Shown here: positions 8,350 through 17,629 of the stretch, piece after piece
How the letters are laid out: the number at the start of each line of letters is the position of its first letter
Position numbering within the stretch: the stretch's first letter is position 1
Assembly (NCBI RefSeq): GCF_051172195.1
Contig: NZ_JBPJAQ010000001.1
Coordinates: 434,001 to 498,000, forward strand
Direction: 5' to 3'
Origin: Paludibaculum fermentans_A
GTDB taxonomy: Bacteria; Acidobacteriota; Terriglobia; Bryobacterales; Bryobacteraceae
DNA: 64,000 bases
Position numbers and translations under genes: made by a program
Notes under the pieces: model-generated
What the model saw: only the letters and a program-made list of their open reading frames with translations
What the model was told of the DNA's origin: nothing
Database searches by the model: none

Positions 8350-10086
8350 TCACTTGCCGTCCCTGCCCGGAAATGACCGCAGCAGTTCCACCAGATCCTG
8401 CCGGCCGGCCTTCTCGGCAAGCTTTGCGGGCGTATGGCCGAAAGCATTGGGACTATCCACATGGATGCCGGCGCCTGCGTCCAGCAGCAGGCGGACTGTT
8501 TCCAGGTCCGGATCATTCGCAACGGCCAGGTGAAGTACGGTGGAACCATTGCGATTCTTCACGGCCACGCTGGCGCCGCGCTGCAACAGCAGGGCGACCA
8601 CTGGCCCGGCTGACGCTGATGCGGCGTACATCAACGGAGTCAGCTGGCTCCTTCCGGCCACGGCATCGACGGGGGCGCCAAGCTCCAGCAGGCGGCGGCA
8701 CAGCTCCACGTGGCCGCCTTTGGCCGCACCCGCCAGAGCCTTTGCCAACGCATCGGGACCCGGCTCCTCCTGCAGCAAGCGCAGCATGGCTGCTTCATCG
8801 CCCAATAAAGCGGCTCCGTCGACTCTTGTGTGCAGGCGTGCTCGAAACACCTCATCAATGGCTGAGTCGCCCAGCGGGTAGTCCAGCGCCTCCCAGGGCG
8901 ATCCGGCCTCCAGCAGCGCGGCCACCACATGGACGAAGTCGCCCTCGGGATGCCGCTTTTCGACCAGGCAGTCGTGCAGAGCGTAGCCGAGCGGTGTGGC
9001 GTGATAGGCGGGATCCTCGATGTCCACGGGGTGCCCGCGCTCCAGCAGCAGGTCGACCAGGTCTGCGCTGCCGGCCCAGGCCGCGTTGTGCAGGGGCGTG
9101 TAGCCGTGGCTGCGCTCGGGGTGAGCGAGTGGAAACCCGACATCCAGCATCAGCCGGACTGCCTCGACATTCAAGTTGGTCTCCCAACAATAGCGGGCCA
9201 CCAATTCGTGTTCCTCGGGCGCCAGCGAAGCCACCAGGCCGGGATGAGCCGCGGCGAGCGCTTCCGCTTCACTCCGGCGGCCGAGCAGGCAGGAGACGAT
9301 CAGGCGAATGGATAAACCGCTGCGCTCATAGAGGAGATCGAACAGCGCCGGATGCCCTTTCATCAGTGCGATTTGATGGGGATAGGAGTTGAAGGCAAGG
9401 GTCCACTGATAGATCGTGCCGCCACGGCCCTGGCCCAATGGAGGGAAGGCCGGCGGGCGCCCGATGCGCTGAGCCACGCAGCCTGGGTCGGCCTTGAGCA
9501 GGGATTCAGCCAGGGTCCGGTCACCCAGGGCCGCAGCCAGAAAGATGTCGGGCGAGGCTCCTTGCGCCAGGAGAAATCTCGCAACCTCGGGCGCATCGCC
9601 GATCAACCACTGTGCCGGGGTCGACGAATGATCCTCGTCGCGGGCATCGATGCGGGCTCCGCGCGAGAGCAGCAACTGAGCCGTCTCCACGGTGCGCGCG
9701 AAGTGCAGCGGTGTGCAACTATCCATGCCCTTGGCGTCAATGAGCGCCGGAGTTGCGTCCAGCATCTGCGCCAGCGGTTCCAGCAAACCAAGGCCTGCCG
9801 CCGCATGGACCGTCAAGCGAGCCCCGCGTTCGACCAGGAGCCGGCCGACGGACGAGTCGGTTCGGAGTGTACCCATTCCGCCGGCCCACCACTGGGAGAC
9901 GGGCTCCAACTGCGCGCCCAGGCTCAACAGCCGCTCGGCCGTGGCAACACTGCGCGCGGCTAGCAGGACCGGACACCGCCGCGGGGCATTCAGAAGCCCG
10001 GGATGCGCTGCCAGCAGCGCTTCCACCTTGGGCAGGTCGTCGGCCGACAATGCCCGTTCGAGTTGATGGAGAGGTGATTCAGGCAT
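8350..10086 (-). CDS. Large ankyrin repeat protein
   Basis: 578-residue protein made almost entirely of ankyrin repeats from about residue 5 to the end. Clear repeats include GYTPLHNAAWAGSADLVDLL, LTPLMYAASASAGPVVALLL and GSTVLHLAVANDPDLETVRL, with shorter degenerate ones in the N-terminal half. No signal peptide, membrane segment or catalytic domain is visible, so it is probably a cytoplasmic protein-interaction scaffold. The first ATG at 10086 gives a sensible start (MPESPLHQLERALSADDLPK, already an ankyrin-like helix). It is divergent from the aldo/keto reductase gene. Confidence 0.85.
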   Translation of the reverse strand: MPESPLHQLERALSADDLPKVEALLAAHPGLLNAPRRCPVLLAARSVATAERLLSLGAQLEPVSQWWAGGMGTLRTDSSVGRLLVERGARLTVHAAAGLGLLEPLAQMLDATPALIDAKGMDSCTPLHFARTVETAQLLLSRGARIDARDEDHSSTPAQWLIGDAPEVARFLLAQGASPDIFLAAALGDRTLAESLLKADPGCVAQRIGRPPAFPPLGQGRGGTIYQWTLAFNSYPHQIALMKGHPALFDLLYERSGLSIRLIVSCLLGRRSEAEALAAAHPGLVASLAPEEHELVARYCWETNLNVEAVRLMLDVGFPLAHPERSHGYTPLHNAAWAGSADLVDLLLERGHPVDIEDPAYHATPLGYALHDCLVEKRHPEGDFVHVVAALLEAGSPWEALDYPLGDSAIDEVFRARLHTRVDGAALLGDEAAMLRLLQEEPGPDALAKALAGAAKGGHVELCRRLLELGAPVDAVAGRSQLTPLMYAASASAGPVVALLLQRGASVAVKNRNGSTVLHLAVANDPDLETVRLLLDAGAGIHVDSPNAFGHTPAKLAEKAGRQDLVELLRSFPGRDGK

Positions 10087-10294
10087 GATGAATGGTTGTG
10101 GCCGGTCTTCCCAGAACGCCGCTTCTGCGAGAGTAGCACCGGAGACCGAGTCACATCATCGCACGGTGTCCGGCCGCTGGGCGTTCCGCAAATAGTTGCC
10201 ACTCCCAACGGTAGGACGGCATCCGACACAATGTGGCCGCGCCCTGCGGAGCGGCGTGCCGCGAATGTAGTTCCATGCCCGATTGGAGATGGAA

Positions 10295-11146
10295 ATGAGC
10301 CCGATCCCCAAGACATTCAGCATCGGCGGCGATATGCAGGTCAACCGCCTTGGATTTGGTGCAATGCGCATCGTTGGTCCCGGAGTGTGGGGCGAACCAG
10401 CCGATCCTGCTGAGGCGAAGCGCGTGTTGCGGCGCGCTGTCGAACTCGGCGTGAACTTCATCGACACAGCCGACAGTTACGGCCCGGCGGTCAGCGAGCG
10501 TCTGATTGGAGAGGCGCTGGCGCCGTATGCCCAGGGGGTCGTGGTGGCCACCAAAGCCGGCTTCACCCGCCAGGGGCCCAATCAGTGGCTGGCGGTCGGG
10601 CGGCCCGAGTACCTGCAGCAACAGGTGGAGATGAGCCTGCGATTCCTGCGAACCGATGTGATCGAACTTTGGCAGTTGCACCGCATCGACCCGAAGGTGC
10701 CGGTGGAAGAGTCGCTGGAGGTGATCGTCAAACTCCAGAAGCAGGGCAAGATCCGGCATATCGGCCTGAGCGAAGTGAAGGTGCCTGAGATTGAGCAGGC
10801 GCGCAAGGTGGCCGAGATTGTCAGTGTCCAAAATCTGTATAACGTAGGCAGCCGGCAGCACGAGGACGTCGTGCAGTACTGTCAGGCGAATAACATCGCC
10901 TTCATCCCGTGGTATCCGGTGGCGGCCGGCAAACTGGCCCAGCCGGGCGGGAAGCTGGACGAAGTGTCGAAACGCCATGGGGCCACGGTGGCGCAACTCT
11001 CGGTGGCCTGGCTGCTGCATCGTAGTCCCGTGATGCTGCCGATTCCCGGCACCTCCTCGGTCGCGCACCTGGAGGAGAACCTCAAGGCCGCGGACATCCA
11101 ACTCTCAGCGGAGGAGATGAAGGAGATCGAGGACGCTGTGAGCTGA
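10295..11146 (+). CDS. Aldo/keto reductase
   Basis: 283-residue NAD(P)H-dependent reductase of aldehydes or ketones, cytoplasmic. The catalytic tetrad is visible: Asp and Tyr in NFIDTADSYGP, Lys in VVVATKAGF and His in ELWQLHRIDP. Downstream are the cofactor-binding motifs IGLSEVKVPEI and IPGTSSVAHLEENLKA. Three in-frame starts are close together (TTG 10283, ATG 10289, ATG 10295); GGAG at 10285-10288 is best spaced for the ATG at 10295. The gene is separated by about 200 bases from the divergent ankyrin gene. The closest functional group is the oxidoreductase family related to E. coli YajO/YdbC-type reductases; the substrate is unknown. Confidence 0.9.
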   Translation: MSPIPKTFSIGGDMQVNRLGFGAMRIVGPGVWGEPADPAEAKRVLRRAVELGVNFIDTADSYGPAVSERLIGEALAPYAQGVVVATKAGFTRQGPNQWLAVGRPEYLQQQVEMSLRFLRTDVIELWQLHRIDPKVPVEESLEVIVKLQKQGKIRHIGLSEVKVPEIEQARKVAEIVSVQNLYNVGSRQHEDVVQYCQANNIAFIPWYPVAAGKLAQPGGKLDEVSKRHGATVAQLSVAWLLHRSPVMLPIPGTSSVAHLEENLKAADIQLSAEEMKEIEDAVS

Positions 11147-11170
11147 GGGACCGGTGTTGTCGCGCAGCTC

Positions 11171-11551
11171 TCAATCCTCTCCGCGGAAGCGATGAATTGC
11201 ACGGCGGTCTCGCTTGGAGGGCTTTCCATCCCGCATGGCCTCAAAGTGCGGCATGGTCTTGCGTTCCTCCGCCACCTTCTGGCGCAGGGCGCGGCTCTCG
11301 TCCGTCTCGCGGTAGAGAGTCTGCGCCACAGCCGCCGGACCACGCATTTCGCTCAACAGCAGGACCTCCACCTGGAAGTCGCCGCCTTCATTGGTCACTT
11401 TGAGCAGGTCGCCCGCTTTCACTTCGCGCGCGGCCTTCGCCGTTTGTCCATTGGAGAGGATGCGGCCCAGCTCACAGGCTTTCGATGCCAAGGCACGCGT
11501 CTTGAAGAATCGGGCGGCCCACAGCCATTTGTCCATTCTCACGCCGGTCAT
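11171..11551 (-). CDS. hslR: S4-domain RNA-binding protein (Hsp15-like)
   Basis: 126-residue protein with an S4 RNA-binding domain at the N-terminus (MDKWLWAARFFKTRALASKA, then GRILSNGQTAKAAREVKAGD) and a basic C-terminal tail (KPSKRDRRAIHRFRGED). Size and layout match Hsp15, which recycles 50S ribosomal subunits with attached nascent chains. The start may be the first Met or the Met at residue 6 (position 11536). It is on the same strand as the ADOP permease, about 50 bases downstream of that gene's stop, but is likely unrelated functionally. Confidence 0.8.
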   Translation of the reverse strand: MTGVRMDKWLWAARFFKTRALASKACELGRILSNGQTAKAAREVKAGDLLKVTNEGGDFQVEVLLLSEMRGPAAVAQTLYRETDESRALRQKVAEERKTMPHFEAMRDGKPSKRDRRAIHRFRGED

Positions 11552-11602
11552 GCTCCTATTTTCGTATGAAGGGCACGGCTGGGGAGAGGAGGCTCGCCCG
11601 CC

Positions 11603-14272
11603 TCAGTCCTCACGCAGTACGGTGAGAGGATCCACCCCGAGCGCACGGCGGACCGGTGTCAGCAGGGCCGCCAGCATGGCCAGGCCGAGTACGGCAGCCA
11701 CTGCGGCCAGGACCCTTGGATCGCCGGGATGCACGTCGTAGAGAAATCCCTGCAGGACTCGGCTGGCGGCGGCCGCACCCAGCGCGCCCAACAGCAGGCC
11801 CGCCACGGCTAAGGAGCCCGCCTCCCGCAGCACCAGGCTCGCCACTGATCCCGGCCCGGCGCCAAGCGCCATGCGCACTCCAATCTCGGCGGAGCGGCCG
11901 GCGACCATCGCGCTCACCGTGCCAAACAGCCCGATGGCGGCCAGGATCAGAGCCAGCACGCTGAACGAGCCCAACAGGAACGCGTTCAACTTGCGGCCCG
12001 CGATGTTGCGATCCACCAGTTGATCCATGGTCATGACATCGGCCGCGGGCTGGTCTGCATCGATCTCCCGCAAGACTTGGCGGAGCGAGGCGGCCAGCGG
12101 GGCCGGGTCGTTCGTGGCCCGGACCACCAGCACATTGAGACGAGCGGTCGAGTTCTTCTGCGCCGCTTCGTCCATCTGCTCATTGAGTGTGTAAATCGTC
12201 TCCTCCGGCGGGCGGTCGGCCCGCAACTGCCGGACGTCGCCCACCACGCCGACCACCGTAAACCAGTCATCGCCTCCGGTCTCGTCCAGGCGGATCCGGC
12301 GGCCCACGGCTCCGCCCTGCGGCCAATAGCGGCGCGAAATAGATTCGCTGACGACCGCCACCCTTTCCGTCTCGGCCCGGTCGCCCTGGGTGAAGTAGCG
12401 GCCCGCACGCAAGGGAATGCCCATGGCACGCAGGTAGTCGCCGCTGACCTTGCCAAGTCCGCAGTGCTGCCGGGGCTGGACGGGCCGGCCCTCAATGTCG
12501 AAATCCGTTCCGGACATCAGGGTGCCCAGCGGAATCGCATCGACAGTCCCAAGGATGTGAACTCCCGGCAACTGGGCCGCCTTGGCAAGAAGGTCTCGCC
12601 GGAAGGCAAGAATTCGCGCCGCCGAGCCGTACTTCTGCTTGGGCAGCGTGACGCGCATGGTGAGCACGCGTTCCCGGTCGAAGCCGAAGTTCACGCTCGA
12701 GACGCGGCGGAAGCTTTCTGCCAGCAGGCCGCCCGTGGTCAGCAGCACCAGCGCCAGTCCCATCTCGGCCACCACCAACCCGCGCGCCAGGCGGCTGCGC
12801 GGCGCAATCGTGCGGGCGCTCTGCCGCAAGGCGTGTTCGATGGAGACGCGGCTGGCGTGGAACGCCGGGGCGAGCCCGAAGAGCAATCCGCAGGCGAGGG
12901 AGCAGGTGGCGGAAAAGGCCAGGACGGCCGGATTCAGCCGGATCTCCGCCATGTGCGGCAAGGACCGCGGCAGCAGGGCCTGCATCAGGGGTAGGCAGAT
13001 CCAGGCCACCACCAGGCCGGCGGCGCCCCCCAGGAGTCCAAGCAGCGCCGATTCCGTGAGAACCTGACGCAGCAGGCGGCGGCCCGAGACGCCCAATGCC
13101 TGCCGGATGGCAAACTCACGGCGGCGCGCTGCTCCGCGCACCAGCAGCAGGTTCGCCACATTGACACAGGCGATGAGCAGCACAAGGCACGCGCCGGCCA
13201 TCAGCAGCGCCAAAGCCGGCCGCACTTCCCGAGCCTGGCGAGTTTCGGAAAGAGGCGTGACCCAGGCGCCATAGCCCGAATTCTCTTTTGGATACGCTGC
13301 CGCCAACCGGGCAACGATGGCTTCCATCTCGGCCTGCGCCTGGCCCAGCGGCAGGCCGGGCCGTCTCCGGCCGACAACGCCCAGGGCATGGCTTCCCCGC
13401 TGAATCCGCTGTTCCGCCGTCAGGTTCAGGGAAAGCCACAGCGGCGGCTGATAGACAACCGGCCAGCCAGGCGGAAACGCGAAGCCTTTCGGCATGACAC
13501 CCACCACCGCGAAGGGTTCACCGTCGACGGCGATGGACCGGCCCAGCACGCCAGGGTCTCCGCCGAAGTGCGTCTGCCAATAGCCATAACTCAGCACGGC
13601 CGAGCGGCTCCCTTCCGCCCGATCATCCAACTCACCAAGGCCGCGGCCCAGCGCAGGCTCAACGCCCAGCAAGGGGAAGAGGTTGGCGGAGACACGGGCC
13701 AGGCTCACCTCCTCCGGCTCACCACCGCCTGTCAGGCTGGCCAGATGCTGGATGCGGTAGGCGCCCAGGCCGGTGAAGACGTGATTCGCAGCGCTCCAGT
13801 CCGCGAAGTTGGCCCAGGTCGTCCCGCCGGTCTGCCACCCGTTCTGCAGGTTCTTCACGCTCACATCGGCAAGCGCGGAAGGTTCGGCATAGTTCATCGG
13901 CGCGAACCAGGCCGAATACAGCACGCTGAAGACGCTGGTGTTCACACCGATGCCCAGGGCCATGGTGAGCAGGACCACCGTGGCGAAACCGGGATTGGAC
14001 CGCAGCGAACGCGCGGCGTAGCGCAGATCCTGCCCAATGGATTCAAGAAACGGGAGGCCACGCTGATCGTGATATGCCTCTTTGATCTGAGCCTGTCCGC
14101 CTAACGCCAGGCGCGCGGCGCGAGCCGCTTCCAGCGGAGCCATACCCTGCGCTTCGTATTCGTCGGCGAGCATCGCCAGATGCGCGGAGAGTTCCTCGTC
14201 GAGTTCGGTGAGTTCCGGGCGCCTGCCGAATGCGCCGCGCAGGCGTTGCCACCACTCGTGCCTGATGCTCAT
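11603..14272 (-). CDS. ADOP family ABC transporter permease (MacB-like), module 1
   Basis: 889-residue membrane protein of the acidobacterial duplicated orphan permease type: two FtsX/MacB permease halves with MacB-type periplasmic domains, eight transmembrane segments in all. It begins with a soluble helix (ELDEELSAHLAMLADEYEAQ), then RSNPGFATVVLLTMALGIGV, a periplasmic core, the first permease block (LLIACVNVANLLLVRGAARR), a second core, and the C-terminal IGVRMALGAGPGSVASLVL. The true start is the ATG at 14272, which overlaps the PadR stop by four bases (ATGA); the open frame continues upstream but is non-coding there. No ATPase gene is adjacent, as usual for these orphan permeases. Its transported molecule is unknown. 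Confidence 0.9.
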   Translation of the reverse strand: MSIRHEWWQRLRGAFGRRPELTELDEELSAHLAMLADEYEAQGMAPLEAARAARLALGGQAQIKEAYHDQRGLPFLESIGQDLRYAARSLRSNPGFATVVLLTMALGIGVNTSVFSVLYSAWFAPMNYAEPSALADVSVKNLQNGWQTGGTTWANFADWSAANHVFTGLGAYRIQHLASLTGGGEPEEVSLARVSANLFPLLGVEPALGRGLGELDDRAEGSRSAVLSYGYWQTHFGGDPGVLGRSIAVDGEPFAVVGVMPKGFAFPPGWPVVYQPPLWLSLNLTAEQRIQRGSHALGVVGRRRPGLPLGQAQAEMEAIVARLAAAYPKENSGYGAWVTPLSETRQAREVRPALALLMAGACLVLLIACVNVANLLLVRGAARRREFAIRQALGVSGRRLLRQVLTESALLGLLGGAAGLVVAWICLPLMQALLPRSLPHMAEIRLNPAVLAFSATCSLACGLLFGLAPAFHASRVSIEHALRQSARTIAPRSRLARGLVVAEMGLALVLLTTGGLLAESFRRVSSVNFGFDRERVLTMRVTLPKQKYGSAARILAFRRDLLAKAAQLPGVHILGTVDAIPLGTLMSGTDFDIEGRPVQPRQHCGLGKVSGDYLRAMGIPLRAGRYFTQGDRAETERVAVVSESISRRYWPQGGAVGRRIRLDETGGDDWFTVVGVVGDVRQLRADRPPEETIYTLNEQMDEAAQKNSTARLNVLVVRATNDPAPLAASLRQVLREIDADQPAADVMTMDQLVDRNIAGRKLNAFLLGSFSVLALILAAIGLFGTVSAMVAGRSAEIGVRMALGAGPGSVASLVLREAGSLAVAGLLLGALGAAAASRVLQGFLYDVHPGDPRVLAAVAAVLGLAMLAALLTPVRRALGVDPLTVLRED

Positions 14273-14607
14273 GCGCCAGCCTCCAGCACACGCCGCATCA
14301 AGGCCACGGTGCGCTGCCACTCGCGCTCCTCGTGCTCGAGGTGTTTCTGGCCGGCCTCCGTCAGCGCATAGAACTTCGCACGCCGGTTGTTCTCGCTGAT
14401 GGCCCAACGGCTGTCGATCCAGCCGCGCTGCTCCAGGCGGAGCAGGGCCGGATAGATGGTCCCCTGGTTCAGGAAGAGCGAACCTTCGGCCGCCTGCTCA
14501 ATCCGCCGGGCGATTCCAAAACCATGCAGCGGCCCCATGGTCTGCAGGGTCTTCATGACCAGAAGATCCAAGGTGCCGTAGGGCACTTCCGAGCGCTGGG
14601 CGTCCAT
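14269..14607 (-). CDS. PadR family transcriptional regulator, module 1
   Basis: 112-residue winged-helix repressor. The PadR signatures are YGTLDLLVMKTLQTMGPLHG, GSLFLNQGTIYPALLRLEQR and WAISENNRRAKFYALTEAGQ. The start at 14607 follows AGGAG with a seven-base gap; a Met codon at 14631 is an alternative but lies inside the predicted operator. It is co-transcribed with the ADOP permease through a four-base overlap, so it most likely represses its own operon in the absence of an unknown ligand. Confidence 0.9.
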   Translation of the reverse strand: MDAQRSEVPYGTLDLLVMKTLQTMGPLHGFGIARRIEQAAEGSLFLNQGTIYPALLRLEQRGWIDSRWAISENNRRAKFYALTEAGQKHLEHEEREWQRTVALMRRVLEAGA

Positions 14608-14630
14608 GGGCGGCTCCTGTTGGCTATTCA

Positions 14631-14645
14631 TGTTGTCTATCAACA
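14631..14645. promoter_or_regulatory. Candidate PadR operator, module 1
   Basis: Perfect inverted repeat TGTTG-N5-CAACA. It covers the predicted transcription start and lies just downstream of the -10 box, where a bound dimer would block the operon. PadR dimers bind such spaced dyads, so autorepression is the natural reading, but it is inference. Confidence 0.5.
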
Positions 14646-14647
14646 GA

Positions 14648-14676
14648 AGAATAGTCCCAGTTAGGATTTCCGGCAA
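14648..14676 (-). promoter_or_regulatory. Sigma-70 type promoter of PadR-ADOP module 1
   Basis: On the minus strand a -35 box TTGCCG (14676-14671) and a -10 box TATTCT (14653-14648) are separated by exactly 17 bases. Transcription would start near 14641, about 34 bases upstream of the PadR ATG. Confidence 0.55.
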
Positions 14677-14747
14677 GCCCTAATTCCAGAACGGCTGGTC
14701 GACCGGCTGTAACGCTGAATCAATACTCGCGTGGTATTCTTTCGCCC

Positions 14748-16247
14748 ATGCGCCGCCGCACCTTCCTATCCGCACTGAGTTTCGCACTGGCCGATTCATT
14801 GGCAGGCCAGGAGACTCCGAAATTCGCAGCGAACCCTTTCCAGCTGGGCGTCGCCTCGGGCGATCCCGCACCCGACGGCGCTGTGCTGTGGACCCGCCTC
14901 ATGGGCGAAAACCTCAGAGCTCCGATACCTGTGAGCTGGGTTGTGGCCTCTGACGAGAAGTGCTCGAAGATCGTGAAGAAGGGCGTCGCCACAGCGGCGC
15001 CGGACCTGGCCCACTCGGTCCATGTCGAAGTCAGCGGACTCGCGCCGAACCGCCCTTACTGGTATCGCTTTACCGCCGGCAAAGAGGAGTCGCCCATCGG
15101 CCGCACGCGCACGTCGCCCGCTGCTGCAGCCGGGATCGACCATCTGCGCTTTGCCTTCGCCTCGTGCCAACACTACGAGACAGGCCTCTACACCGCGTAC
15201 GACCACATGGTCCAGGAGGACTTGGACCTCATCGTATTCCTGGGCGACTACATTTACGAGAACGGCCCCAGCGACGGCCGGGTGCGGCGTCACAACGGTC
15301 CGGAGATCATGACCCTGGCCGACTACCGCAACCGCTACACGCTCTACCGCGGCGATGAGAAACTGCAGCGGGCCCACGCCCACGCGCCCTGGATCGTCAC
15401 CTGGGACGATCACGAAGTGGACAACGACTATGCCAACGATCACCAGGAGCACGGCATGGACCGCGCCACCTTCATGGAACGCCGCGCGGCCGCCTACCAG
15501 GCCTACTACGAACATATGCCGCTGCGCATCGGCCAGAAGCACCACGGCACCGCGCTGCAGCTCTACCGCCGCCTGTCCTACGGCAACCTGGCGGAATTCC
15601 ACGTCCTGGACACCCGTCAGTTCCGCGATCCGCAACCGTGCGGAGGTTCCGGCACACGGGTGGTCTGCGCGGAATCGCAGGATCCGAAGCGCACCATTCT
15701 CGGAGCCGCGCAAACCAAGTGGCTGCTCGACGGGCTGGACCAGTCCAAGGCGCGCTGGAATGTCCTCGCCAACCAGGTGATCTTCGCTCCGGCGGACTTC
15801 AAGGTCGGCCCGGAGATCGGGTTCTCCATGGACAAGTGGAGCGGCTATGAAGCGTCCCGCAATACGGTGATGGATTTCCTGTCGAAGCGGAAGCCGCAGA
15901 ATCCCGTCGTCATCACAGGCGACGTCCATTCCAACTGGGCTTTTGACCTGAGGAAGAACTGGCAGGATCCCCAATCGGAAGCGCTGGGCGTGGAGTTCGT
16001 AGGCACCTCCATCACCTCCTCCGGCGACGGCATGGACGCTCGTCCGGACACTCCAAAGCAACTGGCCGAGAACCCGCACCTGCGCTTCTTCAACGCGCAG
16101 CGCGGCTATGTGAAGTGCACGGTGACGCCGAAGGAATGGCAAACGGAATACCGCGTGATGCCGTTCGTCACCAAACCGGGCGCGCCCATTTCGACCCGCG
16201 CGAAGTTCGTGGTCGAGGACGGCCGGAAAGTGCTGCAGCAGGCCTAG
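14748..16247 (+). CDS. phoD: Alkaline phosphatase D (PhoD family)
   Basis: 499-residue Tat-exported phosphodiesterase/phosphatase that releases phosphate from organic esters outside the cytoplasm. The leader is MRRRTFLSALSFALADSLAG. An N-terminal PhoD beta domain (FQLGVASGDPAPDGAVLWTR) precedes the metallophosphatase core, with metal-binding motifs FASCQHYETG, VFLGDYIYENG, VTWDDHEVDNDYAND and VITGDVHSNWAFDL. The motifs and length are those of an intact enzyme. It is divergent from PadR-ADOP module 1 and ends at a hairpin shared with the convergent NTF2-like gene. Phosphate control would be expected but no Pho box was recognised. Confidence 0.93.
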   Translation: MRRRTFLSALSFALADSLAGQETPKFAANPFQLGVASGDPAPDGAVLWTRLMGENLRAPIPVSWVVASDEKCSKIVKKGVATAAPDLAHSVHVEVSGLAPNRPYWYRFTAGKEESPIGRTRTSPAAAAGIDHLRFAFASCQHYETGLYTAYDHMVQEDLDLIVFLGDYIYENGPSDGRVRRHNGPEIMTLADYRNRYTLYRGDEKLQRAHAHAPWIVTWDDHEVDNDYANDHQEHGMDRATFMERRAAAYQAYYEHMPLRIGQKHHGTALQLYRRLSYGNLAEFHVLDTRQFRDPQPCGGSGTRVVCAESQDPKRTILGAAQTKWLLDGLDQSKARWNVLANQVIFAPADFKVGPEIGFSMDKWSGYEASRNTVMDFLSKRKPQNPVVITGDVHSNWAFDLRKNWQDPQSEALGVEFVGTSITSSGDGMDARPDTPKQLAENPHLRFFNAQRGYVKCTVTPKEWQTEYRVMPFVTKPGAPISTRAKFVVEDGRKVLQQA

Positions 16248-16261
16248 GGCGAAGAGAGCGA

Positions 16262-16295
16262 GGCGGCCTTGCCTGACAGTGCCGGCGAGGCCGCC
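16262..16295. terminator. Bidirectional hairpin between phoD and NTF2-like gene
   Basis: Perfect 8-bp inverted repeat GGCGGCCT (16262-16269) / AGGCCGCC (16288-16295) located between two convergent stop codons. There is no clear T-tract, so it may act as an RNA-stabilising or factor-assisted terminator. Confidence 0.5.
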
Positions 16296-16302
16296 CAGGC
16301 TG

Positions 16303-16677
16303 CTACTGTGGCTTGGCCGCCAAAGGGGCGAAGTCCAGGAAGCCCGTCACCGTATGCAGGCGCCCATCCGAGATGGCCGCGAAATCGACGCCGCCCGCGA
16401 TGGCCGTGTCGCCCGCCGGTCTCAATTCCCAGGTGAATCGGGCGCGGTCGTTATGTTCATCCACCTGGCCCGCGCGGTGGAACTGGCAGCCGTCAAATTG
16501 CCGCTGGATGCCCTCCACCATGGCATTGATGCCGTCGTGGCCCTGCGCCCGGATCAGCGGATCCACATAGGTCGCATCTTCTGTCCAGGTGCTCGCGATC
16601 AGCGTCCGGCGCGCGTCGGCGTCGGTCTCGTTCCAGATCGCAAAATAGCGGTCAATCAGTTCAGTGAGGTGGTTCAT
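16303..16677 (-). CDS. NTF2-like/SnoaL-like protein
   Basis: 124-residue single-domain NTF2-fold protein. Features are the N-terminal helix LTELIDRYFAIWNETDADAR, the conserved WTEDATYVDPLIRAQGHDGI, where members of this group position the pocket, and a C-terminal sheet ending in TVTGFLDF. Without a signal peptide it should be cytoplasmic. It is divergent from the XRE/MmyB regulator at 16763 with about 85 bases between, so it is a plausible target. MmyB-type regulators usually face a dehydrogenase gene; here they face this protein instead. Confidence 0.8.
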   Translation of the reverse strand: MNHLTELIDRYFAIWNETDADARRTLIASTWTEDATYVDPLIRAQGHDGINAMVEGIQRQFDGCQFHRAGQVDEHNDRARFTWELRPAGDTAIAGGVDFAAISDGRLHTVTGFLDFAPLAAKPQ

Positions 16678-16762
16678 GACCGCAGTTTGCGGTGCTTCCG
16701 GCGGTTTCTCAATTACCTCACAGGTAATGGAGCCGGACGCCGCGGTTCGCTATCTTGGGCCT

Positions 16763-17566
16763 ATGGAGCACACTGCCCCAGTGGGCGCACTACTCCGCGA
16801 ATGGCGCCAGCGACGCCGCATGAGCCAGCTCGGCCTGGCCTGCGAAGCCGAGATTTCCAGCCGGCACCTGAGCTTCATTGAGACGGGCCGCTCGCAGCCC
16901 AGCCGCGGCATGATCCTGCAACTCGCCGATCACCTGAGGATCCCACCCAGGGAGAAGAACGCCCTGCTGGCGGCGGGCGGTTTTGCTTCGGTCTATCCTG
17001 AACGGAGCCTGGATGACCCGGCCCTGGCCGCCGGGCTCCAGGCAGTGCAGTTGGTCCTGCGCGGACACGAGCCTTATCCCGCCCTAGCCGTCGATCGTCA
17101 TTGGAACCTCAAAGCCGCGAATCGGGCACTCGCCCCACTGCTGGAAGGGATCGATCCGTCATTACTGCAGCCGCCCGTCAACGTGCTGCGCCTGAGCCTG
17201 CACCCCGCGGGCCTGGCTCCGCGTATCGGCAATGCGGCCGAATGGAAAGCTCACATCCTGCACCGATTGCTGGAGCAGATTGACGCCACAGCCGACGAAG
17301 TCCTCATGGCCCTCTATAAGGAACTGAGCAACTACCCGCTGCCCCCGGGCGCCGGCCGCCGAACACCTGCGCATGAGCAGTACTCCGGAGTCGCCGTCCC
17401 CCTCCGACTCGAAACCATCCACGGCCCCGTCTCCCTCATCAGTACGACCATGGTCTTCGGCACACCGCTGGACATCACGCTCTCTGAACTGGCCATCGAG
17501 AGCTTCTTCCCGGCCGATGAAGCCTCCGCCGCCATCCTTCGCACGCTGACGGATCCGGCGGGGTAG
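16763..17566 (+). CDS. XRE family regulator with MmyB ligand-binding domain
   Basis: 267-residue regulator. Residues about 5-65 form the helix-turn-helix (LLREWRQRRRMSQLGLACEA, then SSRHLSFIETGRSQPSRGMI). The rest is the MmyB-type PAS-like domain (VDRHWNLKAANRALAPLLEG; NVLRLSLHPAGLAPRI) that binds fatty-acid-like ligands in characterised relatives. The ATG at 16763 is chosen because the domain starts at once (MEHTAPVGALLREW); an open frame of about 33 codons upstream is non-coding and overlaps the divergent gene. Confidence 0.9.
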   Translation: MEHTAPVGALLREWRQRRRMSQLGLACEAEISSRHLSFIETGRSQPSRGMILQLADHLRIPPREKNALLAAGGFASVYPERSLDDPALAAGLQAVQLVLRGHEPYPALAVDRHWNLKAANRALAPLLEGIDPSLLQPPVNVLRLSLHPAGLAPRIGNAAEWKAHILHRLLEQIDATADEVLMALYKELSNYPLPPGAGRRTPAHEQYSGVAVPLRLETIHGPVSLISTTMVFGTPLDITLSELAIESFFPADEASAAILRTLTDPAG

Positions 17567-17629
17567 CACGAGGCGATCTTCCCCTCCAGCCGGATTGCTA
17601 ATTCTGTCTCAACCGAGAAAGAATGAGGC

